From: Sinorhizobium meliloti 4H41
GTDB taxonomy: Bacteria; Pseudomonadota; Alphaproteobacteria; Rhizobiales; Rhizobiaceae
NCBI RefSeq assembly: GCF_000375585.1
Contig: NZ_AQWP01000018.1
Location: 1-64,000 of the forward strand
DNA length: 64,000 nucleotides
Direction: 5' to 3'
Part shown: one piece after another, positions 18,400-26,209 of the stretch
How positions within the stretch are numbered: the stretch's first letter is position 1
How the letters are laid out: the number at the start of each line of letters is the position of its first letter
The notes under the pieces: model-generated
What the model was told of the DNA's origin: nothing
The model's input: the letters and a program-made list of their open reading frames with translations, nothing else
Database searches by the model: none
Position numbers and translations under genes: made by a program

Positions 18400-18816
18400 A
18401 TGGCTGACGAAACAAGCGTGATAGAACCGACGTCCACCGAAACCGAAACTGCTCTGCCGAAAGCGCAGGAGTCAAGGAAGCGTGGGTCGCGTGCCAAGAA
18501 CGCAGCGCCGGAATCTGCAACTTCAGATGCTTCGGTCGAAGCACCGGCTGTTAAGAAAACCCGGGCGAAGAGGGGTAGCAGAAATGCGGTAGCCGAGGTA
18601 AAGCCATCAACTCGCCGAGGCGGACGCAAGGCCACGGCTGCTGGCAACAAGGTTGTCGAGTCCGCCCAGCAGGCTCTCTCGCCTCTCACAGCTGCCGGCG
18701 AGGAAATGGAGGACTTGCTCCAGCTCGAGCAAGAAAATCAACGACTGCGGAAGCTGCTTGCAGAAAAGCTGCGTGCGGAGAATACGGATCTTCGCAAACG
18801 CCTTGGTCTTGACTGA
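18400..18816 (+). CDS. syrB: SyrB-like regulator
   Basis: The 138-residue product starts MADETSVIEPTST at an ATG preceded by an excellent GGGAGGAACAA. A long alanine-, lysine- and arginine-rich disordered middle (KKTRAKRGSRNA, TRRGGRKATAAGN) resembles histone-like tails. The end is a leucine-rich coiled coil, LEQENQRLRKLLAEKL followed by RAENTDLRKRLGLD, the hallmark of rhizobial SyrB proteins. In Ensifer meliloti SyrB negatively affects expression of syrM, a LysR-type regulator of symbiosis genes. No syrM or nod genes are in this window, so the target is unknown. The frame is open 84 codons further upstream (18148). A second SyrB-like gene follows 132 bases downstream. Confidence 0.75.
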   Translation: MADETSVIEPTSTETETALPKAQESRKRGSRAKNAAPESATSDASVEAPAVKKTRAKRGSRNAVAEVKPSTRRGGRKATAAGNKVVESAQQALSPLTAAGEEMEDLLQLEQENQRLRKLLAEKLRAENTDLRKRLGLD

Positions 18817-18948
18817 CCCGAGGCGGGAGGATCGGTCGGCTGCCAGGGTCGATCTTTCGCTTCAACGCAATGTTGCTCGGCTGCTCCAACGAGCATCTCC
18901 TTACCCAGTCGGTTTCCGGAGGTAGGACAAGATAGGAGTTGAGAAGTG

Positions 18949-19521
18949 ATGGTAAAGTCGCCCTGGAAACTTCTCACCCGATTGCTGTCTCGGGGTAAGG
19001 TTGCGGATCAGCGTGATGTCGACCAGGCCGGCCCCAGCGAGATGCTCGACGACGCTGAGCGGCCAGAAATTCCCCGTTTCAACGCCTCTGAAGCGTCCGA
19101 GGAAGTCGGGCTCGGACCTGGGCGAGAACTATCGTTGGCATCGCAAGCTGCCGAGAGCGAAAATGTCAATCGCCAGGAGTCAGCGCCCGCAATCGCAGCA
19201 GAAGCCTCCGACGTGACGCCGGCTGGCGAGGTACCCGCCTTGGCCTCGGATCGCACTACCGGCACAGTGGGCGCCGGACGTCGAAATTCAAAGCGCAGGG
19301 CATCGCCCAAGATTCGCCGGAAAACCAAGGCGGAGGTACCGGAACACAACAGCGATGCGGAGACGGACATTGCTTTGCCGAAGCAGGGGGGGCCAACTCA
19401 GGCAAACCTCGTGCAGGCGCTGGACAGCGAGATCAGCGAACTCCGGTTCCGACTGGCAGCCAAGCTCCGCCTCCAGAATGTTCAGCTCAGGCAAATGCTC
19501 AAACGATTTGAACCGAAGTGA
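18949..19521 (+). CDS. second SyrB-like protein, diverged paralogue
   Basis: The 190-residue product starts MVKSPWKLLTRLLSRGKV, an amphipathic basic segment, then has an acidic and alanine-rich disordered middle and a basic patch (GRRNSKRRASPKIRRKTK). It ends with a coiled coil (LDSEISELRFRLAAKLRLQ) close in pattern to the end of the preceding SyrB-like protein. The usual RKRLGLD tail is changed to RQMLKRFEPK, and the middle is unrelated. It is best seen as a diverged paralogue from tandem duplication. GTG at 18946 and ATG at 18949 are both possible starts after TAGGAG. Function is unknown; the shared helix suggests it may pair with the first SyrB-like protein. Confidence 0.6.
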   Translation: MVKSPWKLLTRLLSRGKVADQRDVDQAGPSEMLDDAERPEIPRFNASEASEEVGLGPGRELSLASQAAESENVNRQESAPAIAAEASDVTPAGEVPALASDRTTGTVGAGRRNSKRRASPKIRRKTKAEVPEHNSDAETDIALPKQGGPTQANLVQALDSEISELRFRLAAKLRLQNVQLRQMLKRFEPK

Positions 19522-19655
19522 TCCTTCTGTCGATAGCGCGGGCACTGGACTTTGTCAGCCGCCACTCATCCCTGTTCCCGTGAAATTCTTCCACGTAGGA
19601 CGCATGTCTGTGCAAGCTCAGGGAGCGAAGTGTAGGGTCGACGGTCCAGATCCTT

Positions 19656-20900
19656 TCAAGAGCTCGAGATGAGTTTCCCCTCTGAACACGGTAGGTAGGA
19701 AGTAACAGCCTCAAGCAGTATTTGAGCGCCCAGGCCACAATGGGTCTTCTCTGCGCTTTCGGCATGGTTATGGCTTAGGCCTTCTTTGCATGGAATGAAG
19801 ATCATCGCCGTGGGCACTACGCGCGAGATATAGACGGAGTCATGGCCGGCGCCGGAAACGATCTCACGTCTGCTCGCTCCTAACTTTTCTGCCGCGTGTC
19901 GGACCGTTTCTGTGCAGGTGGCGTTGAAGTACACCGCGGGGCTGTTCCAGATGGTTTGAAGCACGGCACGATCACCGCACTGCTTCTGGATTAGATCTGC
20001 CACCTCGATCTCCAGTACGTCGAGCCCGGTATCCGTGACATGACGCAGATCGAGGCTCATGGTCAGCTTGCCGGGAACGACATTTCGGGAAGGTGCAGCG
20101 ATCGAAAGCTGTCCTGTTGTTGCCATGCCGCCCAGTCGACGCGCAATTGCCTGTGTGCCAAGGATGATGGCGGCTGCATCAGCAAGCCCATCGCAGCGCA
20201 TGTCCATCGGTGTGGAGCCGGCATGAGCTTCCTGACCGGTGATGACAAGATCGTACCAGCGCATCGCCTGGACACCGGTCACAATGCCGATATCGAGACC
20301 TTCCTGTTCCAGGACCGGTCCTTGCTCGATATGCAGCTCGAACATCGCAGCAAAGCGGGTTTCGCCCAATGGAGTTTCGCCGCGGTAGCCGATCTTTTCG
20401 ATCGCCTCGGCAAAGGAAATATCGTCAGCATCCGTGCGACTGTCGGCAAAGGCCTGGTCGAACACGCCGGCATGTACGCCGGAGCCGAGCATGGCAGGTG
20501 CGAAACGCGCGCCTTCCTCGTTCGTCCAGTTGATCAGCATCAGCGGATGCTCGGTTTCAAAATCGGCGTCGTGCAGCGTCCTAAGCACTTCCAGCCCAGC
20601 GAGAACACCGAGAACGCCGTCGAATTTGCCACCAGTCGGCTGGGTATCGAGGTGACTGCCCATGGCGATGGGAAGCGCATGTTCATTCCTGCCAGGCCGC
20701 GTTGCAAACATATTGCCGACGGTGTCGACCTTGACGCTACAGCCGATGGCCTCGCATTGCGCGCGAAACCAGTCACGCACCTGCCGATCTTCCGGTGAAA
20801 GCGTAAGGCGGCGGATGCCGCCGTCCGGCGTTGCGCCGAAAGCGGAGGTTTCCAGGATTGTCCGCCAGAGGCGGTCACTGTCGATCGTCAGATTATGCAT
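19656..20900 (-). CDS. M20-family amidohydrolase, N-carbamoyl-amino-acid hydrolase / allantoate amidohydrolase type
   Basis: The 414-residue product is a metal-dependent carbamoylase of the M20/HyuC-AllC family, hydrolysing carbamoyl-amide bonds to release ammonia and CO2. Visible metal-site motifs are AMGSHLDTQPTGGKFDGVLGVLAGL, NWTNEEGARF and a dimerisation-domain block EAHAGSTPMDMR. The last ligand motif is LSHNHAESAE, where most members have SHNE; the ligand His is kept but the next Glu is His. The start is ATG at 20900 (MHNLTIDSDRLW). It is the last gene of an operon headed by a branched-chain-type ABC importer and including aldehyde dehydrogenase. This suggests use of a ureido or amide compound as nitrogen source; the substrate is not readable from sequence. 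Confidence 0.85.
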   Translation of the reverse strand: MHNLTIDSDRLWRTILETSAFGATPDGGIRRLTLSPEDRQVRDWFRAQCEAIGCSVKVDTVGNMFATRPGRNEHALPIAMGSHLDTQPTGGKFDGVLGVLAGLEVLRTLHDADFETEHPLMLINWTNEEGARFAPAMLGSGVHAGVFDQAFADSRTDADDISFAEAIEKIGYRGETPLGETRFAAMFELHIEQGPVLEQEGLDIGIVTGVQAMRWYDLVITGQEAHAGSTPMDMRCDGLADAAAIILGTQAIARRLGGMATTGQLSIAAPSRNVVPGKLTMSLDLRHVTDTGLDVLEIEVADLIQKQCGDRAVLQTIWNSPAVYFNATCTETVRHAAEKLGASRREIVSGAGHDSVYISRVVPTAMIFIPCKEGLSHNHAESAEKTHCGLGAQILLEAVTSYLPCSEGKLISSS

Positions 20901-20969
20901 GGGTCTTCGTTCTTGTAGCATTGTCGCAGGTATAGGCGCGGCGGTCACGGCCGCCACGCCGGAGGGTCA

Positions 20970-22469
20970 TTACAGCGCGATGCCGACCGATTTCACCTCG
21001 GTATAAAGAAGGATGGCCTCATAGCCCTGCTCACGGCCCCAGCCGGACTGGTTGAAGCCGCCGAAGGGAAGGGCAGGGTCGATGACATGGTGGGTGTTGA
21101 CCCCGACGGTGCCTGCCTTGAGCTTCTTCGCGACCTTGTGGGCACGGCTGACGTCGCGGGTGAAAACGCTGCCCGCCAGGCCATAGATCGAGTTGTTGGC
21201 TTCCTTGACGATGGCGTCGATACCGTCGTCATCGAAAGTGGCTACGACGAGAACCGGCCCGAAGATCTCCTCCTTTACGACGGACATTTCGGAGGTGGTT
21301 TCCGTCAGGATGGTCGGTTCGAGGAAGTATCCTTCGGTTCCCGCGCGATTTCCTCCGCAATAGAGCTTGGCACCGTCGGCAAGCCCTGCTTTCACATAGG
21401 CGCTGACGCGGTCAAATTGTTCCTGGGATACGAGTGGCCCGATCTGGGTCTTCGGGTCGAGGCCGACGCCGATCGACATGGATTCGGCGAAGGTCTTGAG
21501 GCCGGTCAGGATGGTATCGGCAATATCCTTGTGAACGTAGAGGCGGGTGCCGGCGGTGCACGTCTGGCCCATATTGTAGAAGATGCCATAGGCAACGGCG
21601 GGGATGGCGACAGCCGGGTCGGCATCGGCGAAGACGATCATCGGCGATTTGCCGCCGAGTTCAAGCGAGACCTTTTTCAGGTTCCCCTTGGCGGCGTCGA
21701 GAATCTTCTTGCCGACCTCGGTGGAGCCGGTGAAGGCGACCTTGTCGACATCTGGGTGCGCGGCAAGGGCGGCCCCTGCCGTTTCGCCGTAACCTGTCAC
21801 GACGTTGAAAACACCTGCGGGGAAACCCGCTTCCTCGACAAGCTCGGCAAGTCTGAGAGCCGTCAACGGCGTCTGTTCGGCCGGCTTGAGAACGATGGTG
21901 CAGCCTGCGGCAAGCGCTGGCGCCACTTTCCAGACCGCCATCATGAAGGAGAAGTTCCACGGCACGATCTGGCCGCAGACGCCGACGGGTTCACGCAGCG
22001 TGTAGGCGTGGAACGGGGCGCCTGCGGAAAGCGGAATGGTCTGGCCGCAAATCTTGGTGCTCCAGCCGGCCATGTAACGCAGCAATTCATAGGAAAAGGC
22101 GACATCGCCGTTTCGGGCGTCCGTCACCGGCTTCCCATTGTCCAGCGCTTCCAACTCCGCCAGTTCGTCGGCGTGTTTTTCCACGAGATCGCCGAGCTTC
22201 CAGACGAGCTTTCCGCGGTCTGCCGGTGTCATGTTGGCCCATGGGCCGTCATCGAAGGCGCGGCGGGCGGCAGCGACGGCAAGGTCGATATCCGCAGCCT
22301 TGCCTTCCGGCACGCAATTGAAAACCGCGCCGGTTGCCGGGTCGATCACCTCGATGGTTCCGCCGTCGATGGCTGGGACCCACTTGCCATCGATGTAGAG
22401 CTTCTTTTCCTTTGCCACGAAACGGGCTGCATCCGCGCCAAGACGCTTGAGAGTAACGGGTGAGTTCAT
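20970..22469 (-). CDS. NAD(P)-dependent aldehyde dehydrogenase
   Basis: The 499-residue product is a full-length class 1/2-type aldehyde dehydrogenase oxidising an aldehyde to the acid. Motifs are IVPWNFSFMMAVWK, FTGSTEVGKKI (nucleotide binding), SLELGGKSPMIVF with the general-base Glu, and GQTCTAGTR with the catalytic Cys. The C-terminus has FGGFNQSGWGREQG. The start is ATG 22469 (MNSPVTLKRLG); the open frame extends further upstream into the gap and the next gene without coding sense. It lies between the monooxygenase-like gene and the carbamoylase in one operon, suggesting it handles an aldehyde formed when the imported nitrogen compound is cleaved. Confidence 0.9.
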   Translation of the reverse strand: MNSPVTLKRLGADAARFVAKEKKLYIDGKWVPAIDGGTIEVIDPATGAVFNCVPEGKAADIDLAVAAARRAFDDGPWANMTPADRGKLVWKLGDLVEKHADELAELEALDNGKPVTDARNGDVAFSYELLRYMAGWSTKICGQTIPLSAGAPFHAYTLREPVGVCGQIVPWNFSFMMAVWKVAPALAAGCTIVLKPAEQTPLTALRLAELVEEAGFPAGVFNVVTGYGETAGAALAAHPDVDKVAFTGSTEVGKKILDAAKGNLKKVSLELGGKSPMIVFADADPAVAIPAVAYGIFYNMGQTCTAGTRLYVHKDIADTILTGLKTFAESMSIGVGLDPKTQIGPLVSQEQFDRVSAYVKAGLADGAKLYCGGNRAGTEGYFLEPTILTETTSEMSVVKEEIFGPVLVVATFDDDGIDAIVKEANNSIYGLAGSVFTRDVSRAHKVAKKLKAGTVGVNTHHVIDPALPFGGFNQSGWGREQGYEAILLYTEVKSVGIAL

Positions 22470-22495
22470 GATCCTGTGTTCCCCTTTGTCGATCT

Positions 22496-22795
22496 TCAGG
22501 CCTTGGCGGAGATTTCGTTGGCGGTGATCAGGATGACGTCGCCATCCAGGATCGGCTTTGCGATACCGAAGAAGCGGGCAACGACATCGGAATTGTTGTG
22601 CAGGTCCATGGACGCGCGATCGGTGAAGCGCTCGTAGGTGGCAAACAGACAAGGGTCCTGCGCATCCTGGGAAATGTGGAAGCCGATCGTGTTGGGCTCG
22701 TTGGCGCGCACATGCTCGGCAACTTCAAGCAGGGCCTGCGCCATTGTCTGCTCGTAGCCCTTGCGGACGCGGATGACGGCGGTGATGGTGATCAT
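22496..22795 (-). CDS. antibiotic-biosynthesis-monooxygenase (ABM) fold small protein
   Basis: This 99-residue protein belongs to the ABM / putative quinol monooxygenase family, a ferredoxin-like alpha-beta fold working as a dimer. It shows ITAVIRVRKGYEQTMAQALLEV, ANEPNTIGFHISQDAQDP, LFATYERFTDRASMDLHNNS and a final strand GDVILITANE. The start is ATG at 22795 with GAGG upstream. Such proteins act on small aromatic or quinone substrates or degrade reactive by-products without metal cofactors. It lies between livF and the aldehyde dehydrogenase with gaps of about 30 bases. Substrate unknown; an accessory catabolic role is inferred. Confidence 0.8.
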   Translation of the reverse strand: MITITAVIRVRKGYEQTMAQALLEVAEHVRANEPNTIGFHISQDAQDPCLFATYERFTDRASMDLHNNSDVVARFFGIAKPILDGDVILITANEISAKA

Positions 22796-22826
22796 GATGA
22801 CCTCGTTTTCTGGCTGTTGAAGGGGA

Positions 22827-23540
22827 TCAGGCGGGCAGGATGTCGCCCGCCAGATCGGCGTCGTGCAGTTTGGCGGGGTCGATCTCGCCCGAGAGCTGTC
22901 CGCGCTTGATGACAAGGACGCGGGTGGCGAGATCGCTGATGAATTCGAGGTTCTGCTCCACGAGCAGGATCGAAAGGCTGCGCGAGCGGGCAAGCGCCTT
23001 CAGCGTGTCCTTCATTTCCTCGATAATGGATGGCTGGATGCCTTCGGTCGGCTCATCGAGCAGGATCAGCTTCGGGTCGGCGCACAGGCAGCGCGCCAGC
23101 GCAAGGATCTGTTGTTCTCCGCCGGAGAGAACCCCGCCCGCCCGCGGCAGGATCGGTTTCAGCCGGGGCAGCTCCTCAATGACCTGCTCGATGGTCGCCT
23201 TGGCCCGTCTCGGGTTCTGGTGGGCGGCGCCGACGCGCAGATTGTCCATCACCGACAGCGCCGGGAAGATCTGGCGGCCCTGGGGGACATAGCCGATGCC
23301 AGCACGGGAACGAGCGGCAGGCGAAGCCCTGGTGACATCATGGCCGGCGAGGCCGATGCTGCCGGCGGTCGGGGTGATGTGGCCCATGAGCGTGCGCAGC
23401 AGCGTCGACTTGCCCATGCCGTTGTGGCCGAGAATGCCGACGAACTCGCCTTCCGCGATCGAAAGGCTGATGCCGAAGAGAATCGGAATGCGACCATAGC
23501 CGGATTGAAGGTTTTTGACGGCCAGGAGCTCAGGCGACAT
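22827..23540 (-). CDS. branched-chain-type ABC transporter ATP-binding protein (LivF family)
   Basis: The 237-residue product has Walker A GHNGMGKST, signature LSGGEQQILALARCL and Walker B LILLDEPTEGIQPSI. The last is typical of LivF and urea-transporter UrtE proteins. ATG at 23540 (MSPELLAVKNLQSGYG) overlaps the livG-type gene end by 11 bases. It works with the LivG-type ATPase and two permeases to import the ligand bound by the product at 26210-27427. The Met in the Walker A loop (GMGKS) is a feature of this subgroup. The operon context with a carbamoylase suggests a ureide or amide ligand rather than an amino acid. Confidence 0.88.
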   Translation of the reverse strand: MSPELLAVKNLQSGYGRIPILFGISLSIAEGEFVGILGHNGMGKSTLLRTLMGHITPTAGSIGLAGHDVTRASPAARSRAGIGYVPQGRQIFPALSVMDNLRVGAAHQNPRRAKATIEQVIEELPRLKPILPRAGGVLSGGEQQILALARCLCADPKLILLDEPTEGIQPSIIEEMKDTLKALARSRSLSILLVEQNLEFISDLATRVLVIKRGQLSGEIDPAKLHDADLAGDILPA

Positions 23541-24252
23541 GCTTTTTCCCCAGATAGACATCCCGGACGGTCTGGTTGGCGAGGATGCTTTCAACATGTC
23601 CCTCGGCCAGAATGCGGCCCTGATGGAAGACCGTGACCTGATCGGCGATCATGCGGATGAAGTGCATGTCATGTTCCACGACAACGACGGTGTGGGTGCG
23701 GTTCAGGTCGCGTATGATGGAGGCCAGCCGCTCGACTTCGCCGTCGGTCATGCCGGCAGCGGGCTCGTCGAGCAGCACGAGGTCGGGATCGCTGGCAACG
23801 ACCATCGCCAGTTCCACGAGCTGGCGTTGCCCGTGGGCCATGCGCCCGAGGACGTGACCGCTGAGGGATGAGATGCCCACGCGTTCCATCACATCGGCGA
23901 TTTTCTCCTTTCGGGCGGCGGCACTCTGAACCGTGCGAAGGGCAAGCCAGAGGTTCTCATGGGCGGTGAGGCCGTCGAACAGGCTTGGCACCTGGGTCTT
24001 CACCCCGATTCCGGCGCGGGCGATGTCGTGCCGCTCCTTGCCGGCGATATCGCTGCCTTTGAACAGAATGTGGCCGCGAGTCGGCTTGTAGGTGCCGGTG
24101 AGGCAGCGGAAGAAGGTGCTCTTGCCGGCGCCGTTCGGCCCGAGAAGGCAGCGCAGTTCGCCCTTCTTCAGACGGAAGTCGACGCCATCAAGCGCCTTTA
24201 CGCCACCGAAATGCATGGCGACGTCCTGCGCCTCGAGAAGATAATCGCTCAT
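23530..24252 (-). CDS. branched-chain-type ABC transporter ATP-binding protein (LivG family)
   Basis: The 240-residue product starts at ATG 24252 (MSDYLLEAQDVAMHFGGVKAL), overlapping the permease stop as ATGA. A longer upstream frame exists but lies inside the permease gene. Motifs are Walker A GPNGAGKST, Q-loop segment GIGVKTQVPSLFDGLTAHENL, a degenerate signature MAHGQRQLVELAMVV and Walker B LVLLDEPAAGMTDGEVER, a LivG/UrtD feature. Signature MAHGQ instead of LSYGQ is also common in UrtD-like proteins. It pairs with the LivF-type ATPase encoded immediately downstream. Confidence 0.88.
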   Translation of the reverse strand: MSDYLLEAQDVAMHFGGVKALDGVDFRLKKGELRCLLGPNGAGKSTFFRCLTGTYKPTRGHILFKGSDIAGKERHDIARAGIGVKTQVPSLFDGLTAHENLWLALRTVQSAAARKEKIADVMERVGISSLSGHVLGRMAHGQRQLVELAMVVASDPDLVLLDEPAAGMTDGEVERLASIIRDLNRTHTVVVVEHDMHFIRMIADQVTVFHQGRILAEGHVESILANQTVRDVYLGKKHVA

Positions 24253-25280
24253 CGTGCCACCTCTTCGAGCGTGTGGGATCGGCGCATCGGGGTGGCGATC
24301 CGGGAGTAAAGCGCGGCAAGCGCGGGCTGGACGCCACCCGGTACGAAAGCAACGAACACGATCAGAACCAGGCCGAGCACGATATTGGGATCGACAAGGC
24401 CGAGCTTGCCGAGCGCTGCCGTTGCCATTTGCAGTGCAAAGCAGGCCGCGACCGGGCCGAAAAGCGTGCCAAGGCCGCCAACCACGACCCAGATCAGGAC
24501 CTGTGCCGCCATTGAGAGGCTGAACATGGTGGGGCTGACAAAGACGGAGTTGGCAAAAAGCAGGCCGGCGAGCCCGGCAATGCCCGCAGAGATGACGAAG
24601 ACGGCAAGCTTCAGTCGCTTGGCGTTGTAGCCGAGCAGTTCCGCCCGCATCTCGTTTTCGCGAACGGCGATCACGGCGCGGCCGAAGCGGGTGACGATCA
24701 GCACCTTGCAGAGCGCATAGGTCGCAAACAGCAGGATTGCAGCGAGGGTGAACATCTGCGCAGGGGACAGGGGGATGCCTGAGAACGGCATTGTCAGAAG
24801 CGGCGTGTTGGGAATGCCGTTGAAACCGCCCAGCCGTGCCTCGCCGATCCGCCACGCATCGCCGCCGGTGCTGTTGATGAGCTTGAACAGGATGAGCGTT
24901 ACCGTGAGAGTGATGACGCCGAGATACACATCACTGAGACGACCGTAGAACAGGAAGTAACCGAGGCCGGCGGCAAAGAGAGCGGGGATCAGGATGGCGA
25001 AAACCGCCGCCAGCGTCGTGTCGCCAAAATTTATGGCGGCGATGGCATAGGCGTAGGCACCAAGCCCGAAAAATGCCGACTGGCCGAAGCAGAGGATGCC
25101 GCCGTAGCCCCAGAGCAGTGCAAGGCTCAGGGCAAAAACACCCATCGACATATAAAGCGTGACGTTGATCAGTGTGTAGAGCGGGGCGATGCCGGGGAGG
25201 ATGGCGATCGCTGCGAGCATAGCGATGGCCGCGAGCGCAATATGGGTGCCACCGGCGCGGGAGAAGGCTGAGAAGGTCAT
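24249..25280 (-). CDS. branched-chain-type ABC transporter permease (LivM family)
   Basis: The 343-residue product has about nine hydrophobic segments and the LivM pattern: LLWGYGGILCFGQSAFFGLGAYAYA near residue 60, the RFGRAVIAVRENEMRAELLGYNAKRLKL cytoplasmic loop that contacts the ATPases, and GLAGLLFANSVFVSPTMFSL. The ATG at 25280 overlaps the LivH stop as ATGA, and the gene's own stop overlaps the livG start in the same way, giving four tightly coupled genes. It forms the inner-membrane channel with the LivH-type permease. GERLG/LGYNA spacing fits the urea/amide subgroup. Confidence 0.88.
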   Translation of the reverse strand: MTFSAFSRAGGTHIALAAIAMLAAIAILPGIAPLYTLINVTLYMSMGVFALSLALLWGYGGILCFGQSAFFGLGAYAYAIAAINFGDTTLAAVFAILIPALFAAGLGYFLFYGRLSDVYLGVITLTVTLILFKLINSTGGDAWRIGEARLGGFNGIPNTPLLTMPFSGIPLSPAQMFTLAAILLFATYALCKVLIVTRFGRAVIAVRENEMRAELLGYNAKRLKLAVFVISAGIAGLAGLLFANSVFVSPTMFSLSMAAQVLIWVVVGGLGTLFGPVAACFALQMATAALGKLGLVDPNIVLGLVLIVFVAFVPGGVQPALAALYSRIATPMRRSHTLEEVAR

Positions 25281-26143
25281 GGTGCCCCCTTGAAGATGCG
25301 GCCGGTGATGCCTGTCGGCAGGAGACGCAGGAAGATGGTTGCGGCCAGAAGCAGCGCGACGTCGCCCAGAACCGGGGTGGTGACGAAGGTCGAGACCGTG
25401 TTGATGCTGCCGAGCAGCGTCGAGCTCAGGGCCGTGCCGGTGATGACGCTGGCGCCGCCGGTAATAACAGTGATGAAGGCCTTGGCGACATAGGCGACGC
25501 CCATGGTCGGCAGGACCCCCGAGATCGGGGCCAGCAACCCGCCCGCCAGACCGCTGAGGCCCGAGCCGATGGCAAAGGTGATGGCGTAGACCCGCGAAGG
25601 CTCGATGCCGAGCGAAGAAGCCATTTCCCGGTTCTGCATGGTTGCGCGGGCTATGAGCCCGGCGCGGGTGAAGCGCAACACCGCGTAACCACCGGCAAAG
25701 ACCACGAGAACGATGCCGGCAAGCACGAAGTCATAGGCGCCGAGGCTGTAGTCTCCGATGCGGAAACTTCCGACCGGGGCGGCGATGCCTACGACCCGGT
25801 TGCCGAAGAACGTGGTCGCAAGCCCGATGAGCAGCAGGCTCAGGCCCCAGCTTGCCAACATGGTATCGACCATGCGGCCATAAAGGCGTCGCATGACGAG
25901 GCGTTCAACCACGACGCCGAGGATGGCGACGCTCAGCGGGGCAATGAACAGCATGGCGAGCCAGATGTTGACCCCGGCTTGCACGCTGAAGATCGCCGCG
26001 AAGCCGCCGAGCATGATGAATTCGCCATGGGCAAGGTTGATGACCCGCATCATGCCGAAGATGACGGCAAGCCCGACGCTGATCAGCGCGAGATTGCCGA
26101 CCGCTCCAGCGATTTGGAGCAGCACAACAAGAAAATAGTCCAC
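25277..26143 (-). CDS. branched-chain-type ABC transporter permease (LivH family)
   Basis: The 288-residue membrane protein starts MDYFLVVLLQIAGAVGNLALISVGLAVIFGM and carries the LivH hallmark RVINLAHGEFIMLGGFAA at about 33-50. The cytoplasmic coupling loop is RAGLIARATMQNREMASSLGIEPSRVY. About eight membrane segments are visible. It lies 66 bases downstream of the binding-protein gene and overlaps LivM by four bases. It is the first permease of the importer. The end TGITGRIFKGAP lies in the overlap. Confidence 0.88.
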   Translation of the reverse strand: MDYFLVVLLQIAGAVGNLALISVGLAVIFGMMRVINLAHGEFIMLGGFAAIFSVQAGVNIWLAMLFIAPLSVAILGVVVERLVMRRLYGRMVDTMLASWGLSLLLIGLATTFFGNRVVGIAAPVGSFRIGDYSLGAYDFVLAGIVLVVFAGGYAVLRFTRAGLIARATMQNREMASSLGIEPSRVYAITFAIGSGLSGLAGGLLAPISGVLPTMGVAYVAKAFITVITGGASVITGTALSSTLLGSINTVSTFVTTPVLGDVALLLAATIFLRLLPTGITGRIFKGAP

Positions 26144-26209
26144 TGGATTTGTCCCGTGCGGGCTCCCGGGACGTGGCTTGCCACGCGCCGGGAGGCAATG
26201 CGCCAGCGC

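Noticed and set aside
21087..22463. 458-codon plus-strand frame
   Set aside because: It lies exactly opposite the aldehyde dehydrogenase gene and shows no motif.
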